From assembly GCA_963708865.1 (NCBI GenBank), contig CAVPUC010000005.1:310001-374000 (forward strand): a stretch of DNA of 64,000 bases, written 5' to 3'. Shown here one piece after another: positions 28,210-37,277 of the stretch. Positions within the stretch are counted from its first letter, which is position 1; the number at the start of each line of letters is the position of its first letter. This DNA comes from DAIDKA01 sp963708865. GTDB lineage: Bacteria > Pseudomonadota > Gammaproteobacteria > Steroidobacterales > Steroidobacteraceae. The notes under the pieces were generated by a model. It made no database searches. It was given only the letters and a program-made list of their open reading frames with translations, and was not told where the DNA came from. The position numbers and the translations under genes are program-made.

Positions 28210-29829
28210 ATGAAAACCAATTTCCGGCTGCTCGGGCTGATGCTCGGCGCGGTCATCTGTCTAAGTGGCCTGGCGCTGGGCGCCGACGACAGCAGCCACG
28301 ATCACCCCACCGGTCCGGTGGATTCCTCGGGCCGGGAAATTCCCATCCACCTGAGCGATGAGAGCCATCTGTCGCATGGCGTCATCAGCATCGACGGCAC
28401 CAAGCTCGGCTACCAGGCCGAGGCGGGTGTTGAGGTCATCTACACCAAGGACCCCTACGAGGATGACCCGCCGCCGCCGGGTGATCATGGCGGATCGCCG
28501 CCCCCGGCGCGCGATGAGGCGACCATGTCCTACGTGGCGTACTTCAAAGGCGAGAAGCCCGATCCGTCGCGCCCGATCACATTCGTGTTCAACGGCGGCC
28601 CCGGCTCCTCCACGGTGTGGCTGCACATGGGAGCCTTTGGACCCCGGCGCGTGGTGACACTGGATGACACGCACACCCCGGCGGCACCCTACAAGACCGT
28701 CGACAATGCCTATACGCTGCTCGATGTCAGCGACCTGGTATTCGTGGATGCGCCGGGCACCGGGTTTGGGGTATTGCGCGGTGCCGACAAGGAGAAGTCC
28801 TTCCAGGGCACCGACCCTGATGCCCAGGCATTCACCAACTTCATTATCCGCTTCCTCTCAAGCCATGGACGCTGGAACTCGCCCAAATACCTGTTCGGCG
28901 AAAGCTACGGCACCATGCGCGCCGCGGCTGTCGCCTACCAGCTGGAGAACGGCAAGCTCATGGATGTCAACGGCGTGATCCTGCTGTCGCAGATCCTCTC
29001 GTACGACAACCAGGACGACTCTCCGCAGGAAAACCCCGGCGTCGACCAGCCCTATGTGCTGGCGCTGCCGACGTTCACGGCGACCGCGTGGTACCACCAT
29101 GCGTTGCCCAACCAGCCCGAGCAGCTCGAGCCGCTCCTCACCGAAGTCGAACAGTTCGCGATGGGCGAGTACTGGTCGGCACTGGCGGCGGGCGGGGCGC
29201 TGTCCGCCGAGCGCAAGGCGGCGATCGCGGCCAAATTGCATCAATACACTGGGCTTCCGGAAGACTATCTGCTGCGCTCCGATCTGCGCGTCAATGTCGG
29301 CCAGTTCATGAAGACGCTGCAGGGCAGTGACACCACGACCGGGCGCCTGGATACGCGTTTCTCCGGTCCGACCATCGATCCGATGAGCCGCGAGGCGGAT
29401 TACGATCCGCAGTCAGCCGCCATTCAGTCAGCCTACGTCTCGGTGTTCAACGACTATGTGCGTACCACACTGGGATTCGGACAGAACCTGACCTACAAGA
29501 TTGAAGTGGATCTGCATGGCTGGGATTTTCTGCACCAGCCGCCGGACGCCACCGAAAAGCAGATGATCGCCGCCAACGTGATGCCGGATCTCGCCGACGC
29601 CATGAAATTGAACCCGAATCTGAAGGTGCAGTTAAACAGCGGCTACTACGATCTCGCCACCCCGTTCTTTGAGGGAATGTACGAGATGGCGCATCTGCCC
29701 ATCCAGGACAGTCTGCGCAAGAACATCGAGATTCACTTCTACAAGTCCGGGCACATGGTCTACGCGCATGAGCCCTCGTTAAAGGAACTGCACGAGAACG
29801 TGGCGGCATTCATCCGCAGCACGCACTGA
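28210..29829 (+). CDS. Exported S10 family serine carboxypeptidase
   Basis: The family removes C-terminal residues from peptides at acid to neutral pH. The ATG at 28210 starts a signal peptide (FRLLGLMLGAVICLSGLALG). The catalytic residues are Ser232 in GESYG, Asp481 in GYYDLATP and His515 in SGHMVYAH; the oxyanion segment is NGGPGSS. About 540 residues, uninterrupted. Like the M13, S9A and M28 genes it fits peptide use outside the cytoplasm. A GC-rich hairpin follows the stop. Confidence 0.92.
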   Translation: MKTNFRLLGLMLGAVICLSGLALGADDSSHDHPTGPVDSSGREIPIHLSDESHLSHGVISIDGTKLGYQAEAGVEVIYTKDPYEDDPPPPGDHGGSPPPARDEATMSYVAYFKGEKPDPSRPITFVFNGGPGSSTVWLHMGAFGPRRVVTLDDTHTPAAPYKTVDNAYTLLDVSDLVFVDAPGTGFGVLRGADKEKSFQGTDPDAQAFTNFIIRFLSSHGRWNSPKYLFGESYGTMRAAAVAYQLENGKLMDVNGVILLSQILSYDNQDDSPQENPGVDQPYVLALPTFTATAWYHHALPNQPEQLEPLLTEVEQFAMGEYWSALAAGGALSAERKAAIAAKLHQYTGLPEDYLLRSDLRVNVGQFMKTLQGSDTTTGRLDTRFSGPTIDPMSREADYDPQSAAIQSAYVSVFNDYVRTTLGFGQNLTYKIEVDLHGWDFLHQPPDATEKQMIAANVMPDLADAMKLNPNLKVQLNSGYYDLATPFFEGMYEMAHLPIQDSLRKNIEIHFYKSGHMVYAHEPSLKELHENVAAFIRSTH

Positions 29830-29840
29830 GCGCTTGGGAA

Positions 29841-29876
29841 GCGGGGCCCGGGCAGGTGATCTGACCCGGACCCCGC
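29841..29876. terminator. GC-rich hairpin between convergent genes
   Basis: GCGGGGCCCGGG (29841-29852) pairs with CCCGGACCCCGC (29865-29876) with one mismatch and a 12-base loop. It fills the 53-base gap between converging stops and could end both transcripts, though no U-run is present on either side. Confidence 0.45.
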
Positions 29877-29882
29877 GAGTCA

Positions 29883-30659
29883 CTACGGCTTGACGAACTT
29901 CAGCGCGAACTGATCGACGTGGCCGCGGATCGAGCCGTCGCGCACTGCCGCCGTGTGCGGATCATCGGGGTTGTGCGCCGCATCGCTGCTGCCGGCGAGC
30001 TTGAATCCCGCCGCCTCCACTTCGGTCTTCACCGCCTCAGGATCGATACGATGCAAGGTGCTGGTGTCGCTGGTGCCGTGGCCGGCCGCTGCCGCATGAT
30101 CGATGACCACGAAGACGCCGCCGGGCTTCAACACCGAAAACACGTGCTTGTTGAAGGCCGCGATGTCCGCGGTCGGGCCATTGTGCAGATCGTGATAGTT
30201 GTCCGACGTCCAGACCAGATCGACCTGGGGCACGCCCGGCGGATCCGTGTTCAGCGCCGCAATGGTGAGGACGGTGATGTTCGGGTAGTGCGGATCCTTG
30301 GCGAGCATATCCAGGGGCGATGCCATGGACATGGCCATGGCCGGCGCGCTGCCGCCAGCCGGTGCGGGCCGCGGCGGGAAGCCCAGCGCGTAGATATGAC
30401 CCTTCGGGCCCACCGTGAGACTCAGTATGCGGGTGAAGTAGCCGCCGCCCGGCAGCAACTCGACGATCTGCTGGCCGCGCTTGACGCCGGCAAAGGCCAC
30501 CATCTCCGCCGGCTTGCGCGCAGCGTCCCGGTCGGTATCGGCGGCGGGCCGCGAGCTGTCGGCGACCGCCGCAGCCACCGGCGCCGGAATCTTGTCGGCC
30601 GCCAATCCCAATAACGGCGCAGCCACGAGTGCTGCCGCCACGAACAATGATGCACGCAT
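29883..30659 (-). CDS. Exported class I SAM-dependent methyltransferase-like protein
   Basis: About 258 residues. The start at 30659 is chosen because GGGGG lies before it and it opens a signal peptide (RASLFVAAALVAAPLLGLA). The Rossmann methyltransferase core shows the SAM loop VELLPGGGYFTRIL, an LVWTSDNYHDLH segment and VLKPGGVFVVIDHAA. A methyltransferase-like fold with a signal peptide recurs in proteobacteria (predicted exported methyltransferases), but SAM is not expected in the periplasm, so the real substrate or cofactor is unclear. Convergent with the S10 peptidase. Confidence 0.8.
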   Translation of the reverse strand: MRASLFVAAALVAAPLLGLAADKIPAPVAAAVADSSRPAADTDRDAARKPAEMVAFAGVKRGQQIVELLPGGGYFTRILSLTVGPKGHIYALGFPPRPAPAGGSAPAMAMSMASPLDMLAKDPHYPNITVLTIAALNTDPPGVPQVDLVWTSDNYHDLHNGPTADIAAFNKHVFSVLKPGGVFVVIDHAAAAGHGTSDTSTLHRIDPEAVKTEVEAAGFKLAGSSDAAHNPDDPHTAAVRDGSIRGHVDQFALKFVKP

Positions 30660-30744
30660 GATGATCCCCCTATGACCCAAAGAAGGCGGCCATCATAGGC
30701 CGGGCGACCGTGCCATACCATCACAGGCAAGCATCGCTGCGGCC

Positions 30745-31116
30745 TCAGGCGCGTTTGACGCGGCGCGGATTCTGGGCGGCGCTGCGGCGCTGCTCCTGCG
30801 CCTGGTGGGCCGCCAGCACCGTCGTCAGCAGGGGGCCGAAGCGGGCGGCGATTTCCTGGCAGCGGGAGGTGTTGTGCAATTCCACGCCCTTGCGCTCACT
30901 GCGGATGAGTCCCGCCTCACGCAGCGCCTTGAAGTGTTGGGAAAGCGTGGACTTGGGTATATGCCGGTCGCTGAGCTCCAGGAAGGCCGAGCAGGTCTGT
31001 GCACCATCGGCGCGCAGGATCTTCGCCAGGATGTGTGCGCGCACCGGATCGCTGAGCGCATGCAATATGCCCTCAACAGTGATGTCGTCCAATGACGGAT
31101 GAAACAGCGGCCGCAT
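30745..31116 (-). CDS. ArsR family winged-helix transcriptional regulator
   Basis: A 123-residue dimeric repressor. The winged helix is evident: ILHALSDPVRAHILAKIL (helices 1-2), then recognition helix KSTLSQHFKALREAGLI and wing SERKGVELHN. No CxC metal-binding site is present in the DNA-binding helix, so it may respond to a non-metal ligand or redox state (three Cys: TCSAF, SRCQE region). It diverges from an SDR gene, with a perfect operator between them, so it probably represses both itself and the SDR. Confidence 0.9.
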   Translation of the reverse strand: MRPLFHPSLDDITVEGILHALSDPVRAHILAKILRADGAQTCSAFLELSDRHIPKSTLSQHFKALREAGLIRSERKGVELHNTSRCQEIAARFGPLLTTVLAAHQAQEQRRSAAQNPRRVKRA

Positions 31117-31154
31117 GTCAGTTCGCGCCCTTGCAGTGACCGGCCCCGGATCCG

Positions 31155-31183
31155 TTGACGATCGGGGTAGGCGGGAGTATAAC
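31155..31183 (+). promoter_or_regulatory. Sigma-70 promoter of the SDR gene
   Basis: TTGACG at 31155-31160 and TATAAC at 31178-31183 are separated by exactly 17 bases. The predicted start near 31190 lies just before the operator at 31195-31213, so a bound repressor would block promoter clearance. Confidence 0.7.
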
Positions 31184-31203
31184 GCTAGTCCAATAGTTCA
31201 CAA
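31176..31203 (-). promoter_or_regulatory. Candidate promoter of the arsR-type gene
   Basis: On the minus strand TTGTGA (31198-31203) and TATACT (31176-31181) are 16 bases apart. The -35 box falls inside the operator, so ArsR binding would occlude RNA polymerase and give autoregulation. Confidence 0.5.
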
Positions 31204-31213
31204 AACGTGAACT
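31195..31213. promoter_or_regulatory. ArsR-type operator, perfect inverted repeat
   Basis: AGTTCACAAAACGTGAACT: two perfect 7-base arms around a 5-base AT-rich spacer, the geometry expected for an ArsR dimer. It sits between the divergent regulator and SDR genes and overlaps both promoter regions. Confidence 0.75.
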
Positions 31214-31255
31214 TACGAACAAACATCGCAGGCCGCAAGGCCGGAAAGAGGCAAC

Positions 31256-32005
31256 ATGAGCAGACTGACAGGCCGGGTGGCCATCGTAACGGGCGCCTCC
31301 AAGGGTATTGGCGCCGAGATCGCGCGGCAGCTGGCCGCGGCGGGCGCCGCGGTAGTGGTGAATTATGCCGGCTCACGCGCGGGTGCCGAGCAGGTGGTGG
31401 GTGAGATCAAGACGGCCGGTGGCAAGGCCGTGGCCGTGCAGGCCGATGTGGCAAAAATCGAGGACGTGCAGCGCCTGCTGGCCGAGTCCATCAAGGCGTT
31501 CGGCGCACCGGACATCCTGGTCAACAATGCCGGTGTCTACGAATTCGCGCCGCTGGAAGCCGTCACGGCGGAGCTGTTCCACCGCCAGTTCAACACCAAT
31601 GTGCTGGGACTGCTGCAGATGACGCAGGAGGCCGCCAAGCACATCGGTCCGAAGGGCGGCAGCATCATCAACATCTCCTCGGTGGTGTCCCGATTGAACC
31701 TGCCGGGCTCGAGCGTCTACGCGGCAACCAAGGCGGCGGTGGACACCATCACGCGCATCCTTGCCAAGGAGCTCGGGCCCCGCAAGATCCGCGTCAACTC
31801 CATCAACCCGGGTCTGATCGTGACCGACGGCACCCGTTCCCAAGGCATCATCGGCAGCGATTTTGAGAAAAACGTTCTCGCCACGACGCCGCTGGGTCGC
31901 CTGGGTCAGCCCGAGGATGTCGCGAAGGTTGCGGTGTTCCTGGCTTCCGAGGATTCAGGCTGGGTGTCGGGGGAGACCATCATGGCCTCCGGAGGCGTGT
32001 TGTAA
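31256..32005 (+). CDS. SDR family oxidoreductase under ArsR control
   Basis: A 249-residue classical short-chain dehydrogenase of the FabG/glucose-dehydrogenase type: TGASKGIG (12-19), NNAG (90-93), catalytic Ser142, Tyr155, Lys159, and the C-terminal WVSGETIMASGGVL. The Asn after strand 2 (VVVNYAGSRAGAE) is typical of NADP-preferring FabG-like enzymes. GAAAGAGGC precedes the ATG. Divergent from and probably repressed by the ArsR protein; its substrate is unknown, though a role in detoxifying carbonyl compounds sensed by the regulator is possible. Confidence 0.9.
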   Translation: MSRLTGRVAIVTGASKGIGAEIARQLAAAGAAVVVNYAGSRAGAEQVVGEIKTAGGKAVAVQADVAKIEDVQRLLAESIKAFGAPDILVNNAGVYEFAPLEAVTAELFHRQFNTNVLGLLQMTQEAAKHIGPKGGSIINISSVVSRLNLPGSSVYAATKAAVDTITRILAKELGPRKIRVNSINPGLIVTDGTRSQGIIGSDFEKNVLATTPLGRLGQPEDVAKVAVFLASEDSGWVSGETIMASGGVL

Positions 32006-32782
32006 CGCGGCGACCCGTACGCGCGCTGCGCACAGGGCCGGGTCCACCGCGTTGCACAGTGCCGTGACGATGGCGCCGCGAACGGCGCGGTCGCCACCGT
32101 CCGCGGCCTTGAGGTACCAGGATGCGGCGGCCGCGGCCTGACCAAGCTGCGCCAGCACCGCGGCGTAGTTGAACTGGCCGCGAAAATAGCCGCTCTCGGC
32201 GGAGCGCTGATACCACAGTGCCGCGGCGAGCGGATCGGGCGCGCAACCCCAGCCTTCCTCGAGGCAGCGGCCGAGCAGATTCATCGCGCGGCCATGATGC
32301 TGCCGTGCCGCGCGCCGATACCAGTACACGGCGAGCCTGGGATCGCGGGGGACGCCGCGACCATCGAACAGCAGGTTGCCCAGGTTATATTCGCCCCAGT
32401 CGTAACCGCGCTCGGCCGATGCGCGATACTGTTGCGCGGCCCGCACCAGATCACAGGCGGTACCCCAGCCGTTTTCGAGGCAGCGGCCCACCATGTTCAT
32501 GGCCTCCGCGTTGTCTTGCGCGGCCGCGCGCACGAACCAGTTCAAGGCGGCCTGCGCATCGACCGGCACGCCGGTGCCTTCGAGCAGCATCCGTCCCAGC
32601 CGCAGCTGCGCGGCAGCCAGACCGCAATCGGCGGCGCTGCGGATCCAGATGGCCGCCTGGGTCGGGTCACCCGTCAGCAGCCGCTGCAACTCCCGGTAGC
32701 TGAACCGCTGCAGCTGCGCCATGCGCAGCTGGCTTTGCTCGGCGCCATACGCCTGCGCAAATTGCTCGCGTGTCAGACTCAC
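31955..32782 (-). CDS. Sel1/TPR-like repeat protein of the piu locus
   Basis: About 275 residues made of tandem Sel1-like repeats, for example AAAQLRLGRMLLEGTGVPVD, GEYNLGNLLFDGRGVPRDP and AMNLLGRCLEEGWGCAPDP, each about 36 residues. No signal peptide is obvious. It follows piuC by five bases; the same order (TonB receptor, PiuC, Sel1 protein) occurs in Pseudomonas aeruginosa PA4514-PA4516. It presumably mediates protein contacts in iron uptake, but its function is unknown. Its C-terminal 51 bases overlap the convergent SDR; a late frameshift could have moved the stop. Confidence 0.82.
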   Translation of the reverse strand: MSLTREQFAQAYGAEQSQLRMAQLQRFSYRELQRLLTGDPTQAAIWIRSAADCGLAAAQLRLGRMLLEGTGVPVDAQAALNWFVRAAAQDNAEAMNMVGRCLENGWGTACDLVRAAQQYRASAERGYDWGEYNLGNLLFDGRGVPRDPRLAVYWYRRAARQHHGRAMNLLGRCLEEGWGCAPDPLAAALWYQRSAESGYFRGQFNYAAVLAQLGQAAAAASWYLKAADGGDRAVRGAIVTALCNAVDPALCAARVRVAALQHASGGHDGLPRHPA

Positions 32783-32787
32783 GGCGC

Positions 32788-33468
32788 CTACAGCTCGGCC
32801 CAGCGCCGCAACAGATTGTGATAGCAGCCCGTCAGGCGCAGCAGACTCGCGGCATCGGCGCCGCGAGCGGTGAGATCACGGATGGCGCCATCCATGTCGT
32901 AGAGGAGCGTGCGTGCGCCGTCATCGCGCACCATGCTCTGGATCCAGAAAAAAGCCGCCTCGCGTACACCGCGGGTCACGGGCTGCACGCGGTGCAGGCT
33001 GCTCGCGGGATACACCACCATGTCCCCGGCGGCAAGCTTGACTGAGTGCATGCCGTAGAGGTCCTCAATCACCAGCTCGCCGCCGTCGTATTCCTCGGGA
33101 GCGCTCAGGAACACGGTCGCGGCCACATCGGTGCGCAGGCGGTGCGCCGTACCGGGGAGCTGTCGCACGGCATTGTCCACGTGGCTGCCGAAGGCCATGC
33201 CCGGCGCGTAACGATTGAACAGCGGCGGGTAGACGTGGTGCGGCAGGGTTGAGCTGATGAACGTGGCGTTGCGCTCCAGCGCCAGCAGGATAAGACCGCC
33301 CGCCTCCTGCGCCGCGGGATCCGCCTGCGGCAGCTGCAGATTGGCCTTCACTTCGGCCGAGCGATAGCCCGCGGTGAGGCGCCCATCGGCCCAAGGCGCA
33401 GCCGCGATGCGCGCCCGCACGCGCGCGACTTCCTGCGCCGAGAGTACGGCGCTGACCGGCACCAGCAT
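32788..33468 (-). CDS. piuC: Fe(II)/2-oxoglutarate dioxygenase, PiuC/YbiX family
   Basis: A 226-residue PKHD-type hydroxylase found next to TonB-dependent siderophore receptors. The Fe(II) ligands are visible as the HxD of GSHVDNAV and the distal His of SSLHRV, with the 2-oxoglutarate Arg in TRGVREAAFF. The N-terminal VLSAQEVARVRARI and YDGGELVIEDLYG match PiuC. It starts six bases after the receptor stop, so the two are cotranscribed. Its substrate, perhaps an iron-siderophore complex, is unproven. Confidence 0.92.
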   Translation of the reverse strand: MLVPVSAVLSAQEVARVRARIAAAPWADGRLTAGYRSAEVKANLQLPQADPAAQEAGGLILLALERNATFISSTLPHHVYPPLFNRYAPGMAFGSHVDNAVRQLPGTAHRLRTDVAATVFLSAPEEYDGGELVIEDLYGMHSVKLAAGDMVVYPASSLHRVQPVTRGVREAAFFWIQSMVRDDGARTLLYDMDGAIRDLTARGADAASLLRLTGCYHNLLRRWAEL

Positions 33469-33474
33469 GGGCGT

Positions 33475-35695
33475 TTAGAGATTCACGTTGATGGAGAGCG
33501 TGGCGCTGCGGCCGGCGCCGGGAATGACGTGATTTTCCGAGACACTGGTGTAGTAGGGCGCCGTGAAATAGTAGCGATTGAACAGATTCAGTGCCATTCA
33601 GCTGCAGCGTGACGTTGCTGCGCGACCTTGTACGACGCCATTGCATTCCACACCACGTAGCCGGGCAGGCGTGCCGTCTCTGCGCTGTCGGCGAACCGCG
33701 GACCGAGCCAGTTGGCGCCGCCCCCCACCTCGATGCCGAAGGGCAGGTAGTACTCGCGTCCACAGGTTCAGGGCATTGTGCGCGACGTTGGCGATGTCCT
33801 TGCCGACGTAGGCGGCAGTGCCGGAGGAAAGGGTCTTGCCATCGAGCAGGCTGTAGCCCGCGAAGAGCTCCCAGTTCCTGGCTCAGATGACCCGTCGCCT
33901 GCAACTCCAGGCCCTCGACCCGCTGATCACCGTTGAGGATGGTGAGCGTCGGATTGTCCGGATCGTTGGTCTGGGCATTGTCCACTTCGGTGTGGAAGAG
34001 CGCTGCGGAGAGCAGCAGCCCGCCATCCAGTAGCGACTCCTTGGCACCGGTCTCATAGCTCTTTGCCTTGACGGGGCCGAGGTTGGCCGTCTTGGTGGTC
34101 AAGCGTAAGCGCCTCAGCCGATGGATCGAACGAGGTGCCGTAGGAGACGTAGTAGGTCTGCTGCGGGGTGGGTTTGTATTCGAAGTGCGGCACGTGGACT
34201 GCCCACATTGTCGATGTGGTTGAGATTCAGCACCGCGCCGCTTGCCACCGTGAGCTGATGATAGTCCGCCGAGAACCGATCGTAGCGGGCGCTGGCCAGC
34301 AGGTCGAAGTACTGGCCGAACCCGATGGTGTCCGTGAGATAGAAGGCGTCCGAGCGAGCGGTGGTGTCCTGCCGGGAGCTCACCGGCAGGCCGGGCAGCG
34401 CTTCGATGGGATTGGGATTGAGCAGCGGCGTTTCCGCAATCCAATTGTTATTGCCATTGAAGGGATTGCTGTAGCGGTCCAGATCCGATGTCTGTCGGGT
34501 GACCTCAAGACCGCTGATCAATGTATGGGTGATCGGTCCGGTGCTGAAGCGCGCCGTGAGATCGATCTGCTCGGTGAGGTTGGTCTGAACGCCCGAGCTG
34601 CCGGGGCGGTCGCGCCCGACCAGGATGCTGGCCAGCGGTGTCGCCGCATCGGGCGGGTGGGTGCCGAAATTTGGCATGGCGCTTTGGAAATTGAATTCGT
34701 AATGCGCATAACGCAGGGTGTCGGCGATCGAGACCGTCGGGGTGAAATCGTGCGTGTAGCGGGCTGTCGCAATGTCATCCAGGGTGGTGTTGACGTCGCT
34801 GACCAGGCCATAGTCGCTGCTGCGCGGCACCGGTGCCGGCACGCCATCCAGGAAGGGGACACCGCTGTCCGGAGCGTTGTTCTCCTGCTGGTGCAGGTAG
34901 CTGAAAACCAGCGAATCCTGTTCCCCGAGGCCCAAGCCTACCGAAGGGGCGATGCCCCACCGGCGATTCTTGACAAAGTCCCGACCGGCCGCGGCCGAAG
35001 ATTCGCCCATGACGTTGAGCCGGAATGCGGCGGCGGTGCCGAATGGGAAGTTGAAATCGCCGGTGGTGCGGATCAGGTCATTGGTGCCGATGAGCGAGGT
35101 GAAGTCATCCAAAGGCGTGAGGAGGGGGGCCTTCGTCACCTGATTGATGACACCGCCGGTCGAGCCGCGGCCGAACAGGACGGCGGAGGGTCCTTCCAAG
35201 ACCTCCACCGCGTCGGCGTCGAAGATGTCACGGGTGTAGACCGCGGCATCGCGGACACCATCGATGAAGAAATCGTTGAACGCGGAGAAGCCGCGGATGT
35301 TGACAGTGTCCCCGCGAGCAGCGCCTTCCCCGGCGTTCAAGGTTATGCCGGGCACGTTCTTGAGGGCATCTTCGAGCCGCGTCGCGCCTTGATCCGCGAT
35401 GAGCTGGCTGTTGATCACCGTGACGCTTTGCGGAGTATTGCAGCGGGATATCGGCAAGCTTGTCGCGCAACAGCGAACGCACGCCGGTGACCTGGACCTC
35501 CTGGAGGTTTTCATCGCCGTCGTTGTCGTTGTCCACCGCGGGGCGGCCCGCGTCCGCGGTATTGGTGGAAGTGTCGGCATGAACGGCGGCGCCCAGCACT
35601 GTCGAGGCACACAGCCCCGCCGTACCGAGGTACTGGCCCAGGGCCCGGTGTCGCGGATGCGGTTGGGCGACGATTCGGTCATCGGTCAGGCGCAT
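33475..35695 (-). CDS. piuA: TonB-dependent siderophore receptor (PiuA/Fiu-like), several frameshifts
   Basis: Outer-membrane receptor for ferric siderophores, probably catecholate type. The start at 35695 has AAAAGG upstream and opens a signal peptide ending AAVHA. A TonB-box-like EVQVTGVRS is followed by the plug domain (NTPQSVTVINSQLIADQG, IRGFSAFNDFFIDGVRD, EVLEGPSAVLFGRGSTGGVIN) and barrel strands; the C-terminus ends in an aromatic-type strand finishing NVNL. The frame is broken near 35440 and repeatedly between about 33500 and 34200, each break fixable by one base. Corrected length is about 735 residues. A Fur box lies upstream. Confidence 0.87.
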
Positions 35696-35726
35696 TCGGC
35701 TACCTTTTCTTAATGAGCGACAGAAG

Positions 35727-35745
35727 GCGAATGATAATGATTCGC
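35727..35745. promoter_or_regulatory. Fur box upstream of the TonB receptor
   Basis: GCGAATGATAATGATTCGC: perfect 6-base arms around GATAATG, matching the classic 19-bp Fur consensus built on GATAAT units. It is 32 bases upstream of the receptor start and about 100 bases from the divergent exonuclease III gene. Iron-dependent repression of the receptor-piuC-Sel1 operon is expected. Confidence 0.8.
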
Positions 35746-35843
35746 ATATAGACGTCAATCTAAATCTTTGCGGTTCGGCCAAATCCGCGGCAGTTAAGGC
35801 AAACTGCGGAACGTTTTGTTAAGGCGGCGAGAGCGAATCGCGC

Positions 35844-36647
35844 ATGAAGATCTATTCCTGGAACGTCAACGGCATCCGTGCCGTGCTCAAGAAGGGCACC
35901 TTTCAGAAGTTTCTGGCCGAGCATCAGCCCGATGTCCTGTGTCTGCAGGAGACCAAGGCGGAGCGGGCGCAGGTGGAAATCCAGGTCCCGGGGTATCACG
36001 AGTTCTGGAATTCGGCAGTGAAGAAGGGCTATTCGGGCACCGCCATCTTCTCGCGCCAGCAACCCCTCTCAGTGATTAACGGCTTTCCGCACCAGCTCGC
36101 CAGCAACTATGCCTTTGCCGATGAACTGGAACGCGACAGCTCCGTGGAGGGGCGCGTCATCGCCGCGGAGTTTCCGAAATTCCATGTCGTGACGGTGTAC
36201 ACGCCGAACGCCAAGGATGACCTCAGTCGCATTCCGCTGCGCCACAAGGCCTGGGATCCGGCGTTCCTGGCGTATTGTCAGGAATTGCAGCGTCACAAGC
36301 CCGTCATCTTCTGCGGTGATCTGAACGTGGCGCACACGGAGCTGGATCTCGCCAATCCGAAACCCAACATGGGCAAGAAAGGCTTCACGCTAGAGGAGCG
36401 CGAGGGCTTCCAGAATTTTCTGAATGCCGGCTTTGTGGATACCTTCCGGAAATTCCATCAGGGCAATGGCTACTACACGTGGTGGAGCAACTTTGCCAAT
36501 TCCCGGGCGCGCAATGTCGGATGGAGAATCGATTACGTGCTGGTGTCGCAGTCACTCAGCGACCGGGTGAAGAGCGCGCACATCCACGCCGACGTCATGG
36601 GCAGTGATCACTGCCCGGTGAGTATCCAGCTGACACTCCCGGCCTGA
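35844..36647 (+). CDS. xthA: Exodeoxyribonuclease III
   Basis: An AP endonuclease and 3'-5' exonuclease for base-excision repair in the cytoplasm. The 267-residue frame begins KIYSWNVNGIRAVLKKG, with the metal-binding Glu in LQETKAE, then GRVIAAEF, VTVYTPNA, FCGDLNVAHTE and the catalytic GSDHCPV at the C-terminus. The frame is intact. A hairpin overlaps the stop. Confidence 0.95.
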   Translation: MKIYSWNVNGIRAVLKKGTFQKFLAEHQPDVLCLQETKAERAQVEIQVPGYHEFWNSAVKKGYSGTAIFSRQQPLSVINGFPHQLASNYAFADELERDSSVEGRVIAAEFPKFHVVTVYTPNAKDDLSRIPLRHKAWDPAFLAYCQELQRHKPVIFCGDLNVAHTELDLANPKPNMGKKGFTLEEREGFQNFLNAGFVDTFRKFHQGNGYYTWWSNFANSRARNVGWRIDYVLVSQSLSDRVKSAHIHADVMGSDHCPVSIQLTLPA

Positions 36648-36659
36648 AGAGGCCGGGAG
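36636..36659 (+). terminator. Hairpin at the end of xthA
   Basis: CTCCCGGCC (36636-36644) pairs perfectly with GGCCGGGAG (36651-36659) around a 6-base loop holding the stop codon. It lies between convergent genes and probably limits read-through, although only a short AT-rich stretch follows. Confidence 0.5.
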
Positions 36660-36671
36660 CGACACATATCT

Positions 36672-37259
36672 TCAGCTGACAGGCTTGCCCGCGGCGATGT
36701 CCTGCACCAGCACCAGCGTCTTCTCGACATTCTCGGCCGGGCTCACGCCACCCACGGTTGCGGCAATCTTGCCGTCCTTGGTGATGATGAACGTGGTGCG
36801 CTCCGCGAACTTGTGGTCGAGATCGACACCGCGGGAATCCTTCATCCCCGGGCGGCCGTCCATGACCTTGAGCTCATAGCTCGCCGCGATCTTGCCGTCC
36901 GCATCGGAGGCCACCGGCAGCTTGCCCGCGCAATACTGCGGGTCCGATGAGAAGGCATTGAGGGTTTCGATCTTGTCGAGCGACACGCCGATCACCGTGG
37001 CACCGGCGCTATGGAATTTGTCCATGTCTTCGGCAAAGGTGTGCGCCTGGATATTGCAGCCACCGGTGAACGCACCGGGATAGAAGTACACCACCACCGG
37101 GCCCTTCTTCAGGGCACGGCTGAGGTCGTAGGTGAACTCCTTGCCTGCCAGAGAGGCCTTGGTCTTGAAATCGGGAGCAGTCGTGCCGACAGGCAGCGCT
37201 GCCAGGGCCTGGGCGCTAACCGCGCAGGACAGCAGACCAGCGAGCAACAAGCGATTCAT
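36672..37259 (-). CDS. Exported peroxiredoxin (AhpC/TSA family)
   Basis: A 195-residue thioredoxin-fold peroxidase with a signal peptide (NRLLLAGLLSCAVSAQALA). The peroxidatic site is PGAFTGGC: Pro61, Thr65 and Cys68 preserve PxxxTxxC. A second Cys in DPQYCAGK could act as resolving cysteine. The C-terminal FIITKDGKIAATVGGV is typical of Prx. The predicted periplasmic location suggests removal of H2O2 from the envelope. Confidence 0.88.
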   Translation of the reverse strand: MNRLLLAGLLSCAVSAQALAALPVGTTAPDFKTKASLAGKEFTYDLSRALKKGPVVVYFYPGAFTGGCNIQAHTFAEDMDKFHSAGATVIGVSLDKIETLNAFSSDPQYCAGKLPVASDADGKIAASYELKVMDGRPGMKDSRGVDLDHKFAERTTFIITKDGKIAATVGGVSPAENVEKTLVLVQDIAAGKPVS

Positions 37260-37277
37260 GGTATCTCCCTCAAGTGT

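Noticed and set aside
26010..28256. Very long open frame on the minus strand opposite oligopeptidase A and the ZIP gene
   Set aside because: It is antisense to two clearly recognised genes, has His/Gln/Arg-rich low-information sequence and no domain. High G+C removes stops from such frames. The same applies to minus-strand frames at 6690-8723, 9027-10385, 4474-5799 and 22006-23307.
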